Assembly (NCBI GenBank): GCA_028015205.1
Contig: CM051517.1
Coordinates: 10,402,501-10,466,500, forward strand
Origin: Mytilisepta virgata
Taxonomy: Eukaryota; Mollusca; Bivalvia; Mytilida; Mytilidae
Length of the DNA stretch: 64,000 bases
Direction of reading: 5' to 3'
The notes under the pieces are model-generated. The model ran no database searches. It saw nothing but the letters and a program-made list of their open reading frames with translations, and was not told where the DNA came from. A program made the translations under genes and the position numbers. Position 1 is the first letter of the stretch. Every line of letters begins with the position of its first letter. Shown here in pieces: positions 24,541 to 34,571 of this stretch.

Positions 24541-25128
24541 TTATGAAATTTGTCTATCTCTGTATCTCCTAGGAGCGGGACGGAGATATCTGCAGTCTTT
24601 CAGTTCCTCCCACTCCTCGTCAGTGATTGGTCCTGGAGGTGGACGGTAGACGAGATCAGGTTTTCCAAGAGGATATGTCTTAGTACTGTAAACAGACGGC
24701 ATAATAATCGGCGGAAGCTTTAATGGTCGTCTATAAGACTCCATATATGGACTCCGAAGCCCAAAAGTGTCCACATAGTCCTGTTCTAAATCGTCCATTA
24801 GCAAAGGTGGAAATGTCGATTTACTTGATCGAACAGAGGTTCCAATGTCCTCGGTCTGTGAGCATTGTCTAGAGATCTGTTGGTTTGTCTTGTCTAGAGA
24901 AAACAAAGTACCCATTTCCCCATTTGGTAGTACAATGGATGCTTGTAGTCCGTTTTCACTCTGTGTTCGTTTCAGTATAGACGCTGTTTTCAAATCTTGT
25001 TTCGATTCTACTGATACCAGTCTCTTCAGAAGCCTCATCTTAAATTTTGCTGGTGGAAGATAAACAATATTTTCTGTACTTTCTGACTGATTGTCACCTG
25101 GTAATGGTATAACCTGATTGAATGCCAT
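24541..25128 (-). CDS. Uncharacterised 195-aa protein, intact single-exon ORF
   Basis: A complete ORF runs from an ATG at 25128, with an in-frame TAA eight codons upstream, to a TAA stop at 24541. The start is therefore well bounded, unless an upstream exon splices in. The protein begins MAFNQVIPLPGDNQ and has a basic patch (KFKMRLLKRL, about residues 28-37). A Ser/Gln-rich middle follows, then a proline-rich C-terminal third (RRPLKLPPIIMP, YRPPPGPITDEEWEELKD) ending in Arg-rich sequence. There is no signal peptide, membrane segment or Cys cluster, so a soluble, largely disordered protein is likely. KFKMRLL loosely recalls short docking motifs, but I do not recognise a family. Local base composition is richer in G+C than the flanks, which supports real coding. 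Function unknown. Confidence 0.7.
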   Translation of the reverse strand: MAFNQVIPLPGDNQSESTENIVYLPPAKFKMRLLKRLVSVESKQDLKTASILKRTQSENGLQASIVLPNGEMGTLFSLDKTNQQISRQCSQTEDIGTSVRSSKSTFPPLLMDDLEQDYVDTFGLRSPYMESYRRPLKLPPIIMPSVYSTKTYPLGKPDLVYRPPPGPITDEEWEELKDCRYLRPAPRRYRDRQIS

Positions 25129-25992
25129 GTTTCCTTTATTGAAATGATGTTAAATTTTATCACAACCACAACGGTCAAGTGTTTTATATCACTAAAATAT
25201 CTATGTAATAAAATTTATAAGAGTGCAGACGGCAATCTACTTTCTTATAACACAAACAATACAATCCAAATTACTATCGGTTTAGGTATACAAGACCTCT
25301 AACAGAGAAACGATTTCGGAATGTTCAAAACCTGTTCCAAAGTCGACATGTCTGAATATTGTCTAGAAACTGAATGTTACAATATTACGTTTCCAATACC
25401 GGTGGAACAAATATTCACAATTAAGGTATTGTGTAGACCTGCCTAACCCTGATACAATCCTATACTTATGTCAATATATCTATTGTTCGTTTTATATTTA
25501 ACTCCAGGATCGCTATAATTTCACTAACAACCGACCCACATCACACATTGACGTCCTTGTTAGAGAAACAGGTGCCTGAATTAAATGTTAAAATTGATAT
25601 ACACGTCAGATACAATCGCTTAATTTAACTTTATGGCAATTTTGATCAATTTTAAACTTCATATAGTTTTAAACAACGGTTTTTAAAATCTATCTTTATA
25701 CAATTTATAGTGGATTTTATTGACATTTTCTTTTAAATTACACATTTAAATATTATTGGTACGCACTTTATTCAAAGCAATAATAATAGTTCGACTTTGA
25801 CTAGAGGGGGGGAACATTTTGTTGACTAAATGGTTCAAGTAAACTCTTTAACTATTTGTTTTTCATTAGAGAAATTACCAAAGTGTTTTCTCAAATACAA
25901 TATGAACATAATGAATTGAAAATTTTGCTCCGTGAAACGAGTTCCGTTTGGTACCTAAGCATATGTCCTATTGAAGCAATCAACCACCTCGC
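25129..25992. other. Non-coding stretch, 5' flank of the 195-aa ORF
   Basis: AT-rich; no exon, repeat or clear promoter element is recognised. Confidence 0.35.
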
Positions 25993-26087
25993 CCTTTTAG
26001 CTCACCTGGCCCAAAGGGCCATGTGGGGTTTTGTCGGTCCGTCTGTCTGTAAACTTTTACATTTTGATCTTCTCCTGAAACCCCTAA
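25993..26087 (+). repeat. Fragment of dispersed 'agctcacctggc' repeat
   Basis: The string cccttttagctcacctggcc, then caaagggccatgtgggg and gtccgtctgtctg match, in the opposite orientation, the end of the longer copy at 40722-41411. This is a high-copy family I associate with bivalve genomes. Confidence 0.65.
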
Positions 26088-26090
26088 TAG

Positions 26091-27309
26091 CCCCTTCACA
26101 CACACGGATTTTTCTAACGAGTCCTTACGGATCGCCAACTCGTAGTCAATCGCAAGCATACGTATATAACTCGTTGGTATCCGTTAATAACTCGTCACAA
26201 CTCGAAGACACTCGTCAGGATCCGTGAAAGTAGAGGCAAATATTTTTGACATTTCAAACATTTTCTTGCGATTAATTGTCCACGGATTACATTTTCCGTA
26301 AATATAGCTTGTAACAATCCATAAGTACCGTAAACCGGTCTCAACAACATGTAACAATCGGTACACTACTCGCAAGATGGCTTTGCAGATTGTTAATACC
26401 CCCTTCACACACAAAGTCCTTACGAATCGCCAACTCGTGATCAATTGCAAGCATCCGTACATAACTCGTTGGTATCCGTTAATAACTCATCACAACTGGC
26501 GGACACTCGCAGACACTCGTGGGGATCCGCGAAAGTAGGGGCAAATGTTTTGACATGTAAAAAAATTCTTGCGATTGTCCACGGATTATATTTTCCCTAA
26601 ATAACTCGTTAATAACTTTTTACAATCCGTACGTATCGTAAACCTATCGCAACACCACGTAACCTCCCGTAAACTACTCGTAAGAATCCGTAAATGTCTC
26701 GTTAACAATTTGTTTTACGATTTGTTACGGTTAGTTTACGATTTGTTTATGGATTATTACGAGTGCTTAAGTGATGTTTACGATTTCATTCACGTCGTGT
26801 TACAATGTCTTTACGTATTTTTAAGAGTTATTACGAGCACTTTACGTATAGTTACAAGTACTTTACGAATACATACGTATACTTTACGATTTAGGAGAGG
26901 TATAAGAATTGTCTAGCTGGATGTCAGTTGTCGAATGATGATACACAAAGAATCCATACTTTTTCGCAAAAAGCATAAGAACTCGTAAATACTCGTAACT
27001 AACTCGCAACTATTTGTAACAACACGTTAACAGGTCGTAATTTACACGTAAAAGCTTAGATGAATCGTAACATTCCGTAATATACTCTTAACAATCCATA
27101 AAAAGCTCGTACGATGTCGTAACATGCTTGTATTAATCCTGGTAACTCGGAACAAATCGTAAATTTGTGCCGAAAATACATCGTAATAACTCGTAATAAA
27201 CCGCACTCTGCAATTGCTCGTAAAAGTGGACAAATCGTAAGGATCCGTGTACTTTTACGAATTTGTGCCATACGTCAGGATTCGTTAGAAAAATCCGTGT
27301 ATATGAAGG
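26091..27309. mobile_element. CGTAA/TTACG-rich element with terminal inverted repeats
   Basis: The left end reads cttcacacacacggattttt followed by ctaacgagtcct. The right end (27275-27309), inverted, reads ccttcatatacacgg, atttttctaacga, atcct. A possible 3-bp target duplication TAG flanks it (26088-26090 and 27310-27312). The ~1.2 kb interior is packed with short variants of actcgtaa/ccgtaac and the inverse ttacga, in blocks of alternating orientation, with a second copy of the left-end sequence near 26399. No coding capacity is credible. It is best described as a non-autonomous foldback-like element. Confidence 0.7.
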
Positions 27310-27312
27310 TAG

Positions 27313-27600
27313 ATAAGAGTTATTACGAGCACTTTTCGTATAGTTACGAGTATTTTACGAATACCTACGTATACTTTACGATTTAGGAAAGGTATCTTTG
27401 TCTCGCTGGATGTCAGTTGTCAAATTATGATACATACAGAAATGCATACTTTTTTTGCAAAAGACATACGGACTCGTAAATACTCGTAACTAACTCGCAA
27501 CTATTCGCGACAAGACGTTTACAGGTTGTAATTTACACGTAAAAGCTTAGATGAATAGTACAATTCCGTAACATACTCGTAACAATATATAAAATGCTCA
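27313..27600. repeat. Second partial copy of the CGTAA element
   Basis: This segment repeats 26824-27110 almost base for base: taagagttattacgagcac, ctacgtatactttacgattt, ctggatgtcagttgtc, gactcgtaaatactcgtaac. It starts immediately after the right terminal repeat of the element before it. Confidence 0.8.
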
Positions 27601-28300
27601 AAATTAACCCCCCACTTTAAATTTATTGTGTTCAGTGCAAAGTTTTGGATTATCCTTCGTGAGGTGCACTATCTAATATCATCAAGAAAGTCAGACCTAT
27701 AGACCCAATCAAGGAAGCCAAAATCCAACCAAAACAATTACACTTTGTTTAATGGAAGAGTCTTTACTTTGAACAACACTGCGATTTATTAACGGAAAAT
27801 TTCAATATCTAAAAATCATGCTACTGATACAGAAAAACAACGACAATGTAATCAAGATTTTTTTCTTTTCTCTTTTGCTCATTTAGTGGCTAGATGGGAC
27901 TGTAATGGGTGAATTATGTGATACCGTCCAAACGTTTCAATATTAGGCCACATGTTTTCAGAGATATACGACTGTAATGATCTACGAGTATTTCCTTAAT
28001 GTGGGTCCAAACTGTTTTTCAAATGAAAACGTGACTGAACTGTTTCTTGTGATTAACTTGTGTTGAAAATTCGTTTTTCAGGAATACTAAGGAATATCTT
28101 AAAACATACGTTTGTTCAAATATCAATAATTTTTTTTCTCGGTATCTTTTGTTTTCTTTAGTCACAATTAATTATTGCCTTTTCAAATGCTAAGAGGCAA
28201 TAGTTTTTTTCTTGAGCAGATTTGAACCAATCATTTTTTTTTCTTCTGCAGTGTAGTTTTGATGTATTAATTGTTTCAGTTCAAATTTGTGTTGAAGCTC
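27601..28300. other. Non-coding stretch
   Basis: No exon or repeat structure is recognised. Confidence 0.35.
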
Positions 28301-28304
28301 TCTT

Positions 28305-28535
28305 ATTGGTTTTGTTGAACTTCACGACGGGTGCCGTATACGGCGCAGGAACTGATTACCCTTCCGGAGCACCTGGGTTCACTCCTGGTTTTTATAGGAG
28401 TTCGTGTTGTTCATTGTATTTTAGTTTTCTGTTTATTTGTTGTGATTGTGGTTCTTCATTTGTCTTCCCGGAATTGTCTGTCCAATGGATTACGTTTTTT
28501 TTTATTGCTCATTAGGTATATTTGTCCTTTTTATT
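28305..28535 (+). mobile_element. Penelope-type element, 5'-truncated 3' end
   Basis: The plus strand matches the 3' region of the element at 16937-18664: ttgttgaacttcacgacggg, tgccgtatacggcgcagg, cttccggagcacctgggtt, tataggagttcgtgttgttc, ending ttaggtatatttgtcct. The translated read-through (LNFTTGAVYGAG) is the decayed element tail, not a gene. Confidence 0.75.
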
Positions 28536-29116
28536 AATATTTCCAATTTGTGTGCGTATGTTTTTAATCTTCGTGTATAAACTTCTGAGAGTTTCTTACC
28601 TGAGAAAAATGCGATAAATAGCGTCCGAGCAATGAATATACGATTTAATGATGAGACAATATCCGTCCATTAAGACGGATTGAAACATTTACCTGTTGAA
28701 CATCAAACAACTAACAAATTGCAGTTTTGGAGGAAGTAAATTAATAGTCATAAATATTGGTACATGTTATAAATATATGGTTAGCAGCTGGGGTTAACAG
28801 ATGTAATTCTGAAATACCATATAAACCATGGCTGCAAGTTTGGTTTCCAACATGTACAGTGGTTTTAGTCGAGGGTCCAATTTGCAAAAACGTTTTTGTA
28901 TTTTAGGATGAAGTTAGTTAGGTTTGTTTCAACTTCGACTAGGTGATTTAAATTCAGACAATTATCGTTGATAAAATCAATAACACCAGTGAACGTACAA
29001 TCCAAGAAATTGTTAGATCTAGAGGAAAAAAAATACTTCAATTATACTTTTATTCATGTATAAATATAACAATTATATACAAATTTGGCACTTTTATAAC
29101 TTAATAAATAGCACTG
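28536..29116. other. Non-coding stretch, 3' flank of the homeobox gene
   Basis: Nothing is recognised except likely 3' UTR of the minus-strand homeobox gene: AATAAA signals on the minus strand at 29117-29122 and about 29048-29053. Confidence 0.4.
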
Positions 29117-29130
29117 TTTATTTAAGATAT

Positions 29131-30609
29131 TTAAAATGAATGTTGACCGAGTCTAGGTGACACACTTTCGGATGAACTGTAAGACGGACTATAATATCCG
29201 GGAACAATCGCGGATTGTGGCTGTCTTGTGGAATATTGAGACATATACTGTGGTGAACTTATATTAGATGCTCCAATAAAACCTGGAAAATGTTGCAATC
29301 CACTTAAGTTGTGTGGTGGAGGGCATGGCATTCCCATAGCAATTAGCTGCGATATATCAACGCCACCTGTTGGTAACAAAAAGGATCTTGACTGATCATC
29401 GTCTCTTTGTTGTCTTTTTTCTTTCATTCTTCTATTTTGGAACCATGTTTTTACCTGCAAACATTGATAAAGATATATTATATATAATGTTATTAGAACA
29501 AAATATGTTTTTTTGGAAGGTGCAAGATATATGTGTATTGTTATGTTTATATATGTTTCTTTTTGATTTGGAAAATAACATTTCTTTACTAGTTTCTATG
29601 TTTCTTGCTTGTGTTATTGGAATAAACACCATGACTTTTTCTATAAAATTATTCTCGGTTTTCTCAAGCATATAGTAAATACCTAAGTAAAAAGCTGTCT
29701 ACCATAATAATTGGATACGCGTAAAGTTGTACGTTTATAATTACTTTTTCGTCTCTCTCTAGTCAAGCATTAAAATATCACTTAATAAAAAAAAATATAT
29801 TTACCTGTTGTTCTGAGAGGTTGAGTTTCTTTGCAAGAACACTTCGTTCATTAGCTGGTAGATATTTCTGGGTTTGATATCTTTTCTCTAATTTACAGAT
29901 CTGATCTGTTGTAAAAGCTGTTCGTGCCTTTTTTCGTCTACCAGAACTGTCAGAACCATCTTCAGAATCTGTAAAATAATTAATAGTACAATATATAATT
30001 ATTCATATTACATGTAAGTTAACAATAGTTTGAGATTATTATTCTTTTAATATATTACTGCTCCCTTTAATTTGTATCTGGAAACAAAAGTTCGTGTAAT
30101 ACATTGTTTTAACTACCAGCCGAGTGTGTTTATCGTGGTGCTTTGTATTTGATTTTTAATAAATAAGAAAGGAAGTTTGAAATGATATTGACGGGAAATA
30201 AAGGGTATTAGAGAAAAGTAACTTTGACTTAATGTCTACAGTTATATGGCTAGAATGTTACATTAATTTAATAAATGCCGTTAAAATACTACATACCTGA
30301 AATACTTGGACTTAATGGTTCTGAACTGTCCTCACTAGATTTACTGGAGTTTATACTGTCTGTGTCCGAGACTTCAGAATAGTTCCGTTTTCGTTTTATC
30401 AACATCTTTGGTGTGCTCATCGTAGGCGTTATCATTGCTTGTAGCTTGTCTGGGGTGTAGTTATTATGAATCTGAATCTTCGGTGCCATACCAATGGGAG
30501 GCAAATTAGGGAAAGTTAGCGGAACTTCTGGAACTATTTCATCCCTGCTACTCCTTGCTAAATTCTCGATTGTGAAAGCCATTTTCTTTGGTTTTTGTTG
30601 TTCAAGCAT
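29131..30609 (-). CDS. NK-like (ANTP-class) homeobox transcription factor, closest to Vent/Ventx
   Basis: The gene is complete: exons 30297-30609, 29805-29968 and 29131-29454, GT-AG introns, phases 1 and 0, 266 residues. The start ATG at 30609 follows an in-frame TAG three codons upstream. Residues 10-19 (MAFTIENLARSS) resemble the repressor-type N-terminal motif of Vent proteins (FSVEWLAQSS). A Ser/Asp-rich stretch follows, then the homeodomain at about residues 116-175: KKARTAFTTDQICKLEKRY, QKYLPANERSVLAKKLNL, VKTWFQNRRMKEKRQQ, with W48 and N51 present and an intron between positions 44 and 45. The C-terminal ~90 residues are Ser/Pro/Tyr-rich. It should act as a nuclear DNA-binding regulator. 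HHEX and BSX share several homeodomain residues, so the family call is moderate; the homeobox call is certain. Confidence 0.9.
29805..29968 (-). CDS. Homeobox exon 2 (homeodomain positions 1-44)
   Basis: The exon opens after a TTTTACAG acceptor, completes a split Asp codon (G|AT) and encodes SEDGSDSSGRRKKARTAF through LSEQQ, ending at CAG|GTAAAT. The next exon resumes with VKTWFQNRR, so the recognition helix is encoded separately. The phase match at both ends is exact. Confidence 0.92.
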
Positions 30610-30674
30610 ATTTCTCTAAATTGTGTGATCGAATTGTACATAGATTTAAAGTGTGAGTGACTTATGGCAGATCG

Positions 30675-30686
30675 GGTATATATACC
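30675..30686 (-). promoter_or_regulatory. TATA box of the homeobox gene
   Basis: A palindromic ggtatatatacc lies about 66-77 bases upstream of the ATG at 30609, leaving room for a start of transcription near 30650. It is the clearest TATA element in the window. Confidence 0.6.
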
Positions 30687-30689
30687 CCG

Positions 30690-31560
30690 AATAATTAATC
30701 TGATCACTTTTATAAACACCGTTTAGGTAATTTGACACATATGTATTTTGTATTGGTCTCTAATGAGACTGGTGTTAATCTGTCTATTGTTTACCCCGCG
30801 AGGACAAGTTATCTGTCATTATTCACCCGAGACATGTTGTTTTTGCTAAATACTTTACTATAGATTAATTATCAAAGCTGCATAACAATTATTTACAATT
30901 ATATCTAGGTTTTTACAGTCGGGATTAAGTTGACTGATTAACCCAAGCTATCATCTGTCCATCTATACAATACAATAACTTAATTAGCAATCTTATCATA
31001 TATCAGATGTTAAAATTTAATCATAATTATAATTTTTATTGGATTATCTGTATATTTTTGTTTGATGTTTTTAGAAGAAAGATATAAATCGCATTTGCCT
31101 GCATGTATTTTAAGTTTTTACACTGATGGAAAGATAATAAATAAATTCATTTTAAAAGATTACAGATCGCTTTAGATTTTCAAAATTGATTATTGTTTTT
31201 CAGTTCAGATTTGAACTTGATAAATTTTCCCTAATTTTACTTTCGCTCATTTATAAAATAAAAAGAAAATGACTGATAAAATCATTCTATGCACTTCACT
31301 CTTTTTAACAGGATAAGCCGTTATAAAATAAAGTAAAATGATTGTTTCTTCGCTTTACGTTACTGCTAGGATATCAAGTGGAAAGTATAAAAATAGTTTG
31401 TACAAGGGCTAGACGGAGATATTAAAAAAAATTGGCTGCATGTATCAATTGTTTATAATAAAATAGCCCCGAGGTCTAATTAAAAAATGTAGGAATAATT
31501 AAGAAATCTTCAACAAAGAAAAAATATACCATGGTCTCAAATTGATTTTATTTTAGAATA
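30690..31560. other. Non-coding upstream region of the homeobox gene
   Basis: AT-rich; contains several TAAT cores (for example aataattaatc near 30690), which homeodomain proteins can bind, but such strings are expected by chance at this base composition. Confidence 0.3.
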
Positions 31561-31597
31561 GATGATGCCTTCTGATTTTAACAAACCGACAAACAAA

Positions 31598-31815
31598 ACA
31601 TCAGCAGTGCACAAGACCAACAATGTAAAACATCATCCAAGTATAGAGCTGTGCGTGATCACCAGCAGTCCACAAGACCAACGATGTGAAACATCAGCAG
31701 TCCACAAGACCAACAATGTAAAACATCATCCAAGTATAGAGCTGTGCGTGATCACCAGCAGTCCAAAAGACCAACAATGTAAAACATCATCCAAGTATAG
31801 AGCTGTGCGTGTGGA
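31598..31815. repeat. Tandem repeat, about 3 copies
   Basis: The unit aaaacatcatccaagtatag, agctgtgcgtgatcaccagc, agtccacaagaccaacaatg occurs three times with one internal short duplication (acatcagcagtccacaagacc). A plus-strand frame stays open through it, but its peptide has no support as a protein. Confidence 0.8.
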
Positions 31816-34571
31816 GAATTGCAAAATATATTTTTTTAAACTTGTAAGACGTCATTTTTTAAACCAGTAACTGAAATGGGAATAAAATTAGTTATATTGT
31901 AGCTGTAATGTTAACGAGTCTCATTCTGAAGTTCAAACACCAATTCTACAATCTAACTGATAACAAAACTAATATAAACTTTATATAAAACCAAAACATT
32001 TTAAAAAGGTGTCTAATACTACATTTAAAACGATAATGGGACGGTGAGCTATCAATTATGCTAATATTGAATACTGGTTCAAGTTGATGTTCAATATACT
32101 CATATATGAAAGATGCAACGAATTAATCCACTTACAATAACTATAGCAATTTTTTAATAAAGACCGCCATTTGGATTTAAATTGGTTTGACGTAAAGAAA
32201 AATAATGTAAAAACCCTACAAGCTTGAGTTTACATTAGATGAAAAGCTGTAAGATACCCGGGAATAGAGAAAGAATATTTATACGAAAGAAAACACAGAA
32301 ACACTTATCACTACCGTATAATGTTCGTTATGAGTATAATAATGATTGCAAATACAGTTGTCATATTAAAGTAGATAAGATGTGTGTCTCTAGTTTTGTA
32401 GTAGACTAAGAAAAATGTAAAGAAAAACCAAAAGGAAAAAAAGTTTTGTAATTATGCAAAAGCAAATACTTTCGTGTGAAAAACAGAAGTATCTATTCAT
32501 TATTATACGCTATAAATTTACTTTTTACACATATTATAATACTGCAGAATTATATAAAATGCTTCAAATAAACCCTTTATTGCTTAAAATGATGTGACAT
32601 GTTCTTTTTAATCAATATATTTGATAAAGAGCTCTAAAACCAAATTATCGTGATACTGTCCTCAAGTATATGTTAAATTCTCCGGACAAACATAAAAATA
32701 GTGATAATCATCCCCAATCTCAACTTCTCCCAAAAATTAAGCAGATTAAGCGCTGTCTCAAGGTGCTGTGTGTAAAAAAAAAACAAAGAAAAAGGGGGTT
32801 AAAATCGTTAAAGTTTTTTTCTTGTTTGAACACGAATGCACTTGGTAGTTTTAATCTCATCATTTAAGAATGACCATCAAGTAGGATTAATAAGTAGGGG
32901 TACTATTTTTGTGGATAAAGACTAGCTAAGTCGGATTACAATTTATTGTATTTTGTTGTGATAGTTGATCAAATAATTTTTGAAGTTAAACAAGTATGTG
33001 TTAAATGGATAACGAGTAGTTGTTTCTCTCTTCACAAACACCGCTTAAACAGTTTGATCCTTGTCAATGGTATTGATAGGGTGTTCTTTTATTTAGGTGT
33101 CAAATTCCTTTTCTGTAAACAACATTGGATAAAGTGCGACGCATGCCATATTTACAAATGTTGTCAATAAAAGAAATGTTTTAGTATGATGTAAGAGTTT
33201 ATGAATAGTTAAAAAGGTCAACATTTTTTATTCTAAATGAAATTCTGCATTATCAACGATACTATATCATGACCAGTATCGTTCAGCTAATATTGATATC
33301 CGAATCTCATAGTTTTTAGACATCAACTTCTTAGCAGGTAATATAGCTGCACACATTAATTCTACAATAACACTATGCTTTGACATCACCTTCAAGACTG
33401 GGAAAATGTTGTAAAAATATAAAATTATCATAAACAGTGTGATGTTTGATATTTTTCCAAAATCTGTAATTGAAACTGTTTCTCTCAGAGAATTAATGTG
33501 AATTAACAAAAAACAAAAGAGCTTTGTGAATATGGACAAAGGCTTTGCAGCTATGCTTTATGACGTTATATATTTCAGCCAAGTTCTAAAGATGATTAGT
33601 TACAAAATATCATTTTAACTTGATGTTTCTAAGTACCATGTAAAAACGGCGATGAAACGTCAGCTGTCTCTATACCCCTAACTACCCCAGAAATCTTATA
33701 AAACAGACGGACTTCACCATGTTGAAACAGTTCAACAGACATTTTCTAACCATGAAACTGGCATTGGCTGTGGGTATCTCCTCAATGCTTTCCTTGTTCT
33801 TGGATTAACTTTTACATATCTGAAAAAGTGGGAGAAGCAATATGAATCCATAATCACCTAACGAGGTTATTTGGTAAGGGCTGATGCTCATTTTAGAAAA
33901 TCAATCTATTCCTGTGTCCCCTCCTATTGTCAAATTGCCGCCTACCCCATATTCTAACATTTTATGTGCATGTGTAAGTACAAACACTGATGAAAATATA
34001 GAAAACAAAAGTATATTCTCTATGTTTCGTGTGTTCTAAGATATCTTGCTATTTACGTATATTTTCAACGTAATTTCGACGCAATTTTGACGTCGTTAAG
34101 TGCCAAGCTATATACTGAGCAGGGCCTGGTTGTTTGATGGTTAAATTTAACCACAGGTTAAATAGGTTAAACAACTAGCTCCAGATCAATTATTTGGTTA
34201 ATGAATATTTTGTTTTCTGTATTATGACTTTATTTAATGTTTATAATACAGCAATAGGTCTATCTGCCTTGGTCCTCTAAGAATCTCACCGACGCCTTCG
34301 TGGTTTCATTTAACGTCTTTAGCTTACCATGTAACTAATAATATATTTATCACACTATGTTTTATTTCAATTTTAAAAACTTCTAATTTTTTTTTAACAT
34401 ATTCGTTGCTTTAAAATCGTTGTTTAGAAAAGACCCTTTGCTATGTTGTTATTTTACAAGATTTTGAAACCACAAGCCCTTTTTAAAAACTAAATTAAAG
34501 CGCTTTTTCCTTTGTCTCATTTTTAATAGCCTTTAACAACTTAGACTGTTAAAAAACTAAAGATATTGAAC
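31816..34571. other. Non-coding stretch between homeobox and metalloproteinase genes
   Basis: No supported gene is seen. A short plus-strand ORF at 33720-33809 (MLKQFNRHFLTMKLALAVGI then SSMLSLFLD) looks like a signal peptide but stops after about 29 codons. A 90-codon minus frame at 33267-33539 has no recognisable domain. Confidence 0.35.

Noticed and set aside
33267..33539. 90-codon minus ORF
   Set aside because: AT-rich, no domain, no splice support; consistent with chance.
33720..33809. Short plus ORF resembling a signal peptide
   Set aside because: Stops after about 29 codons, and no downstream exon with a matching phase was recognised.
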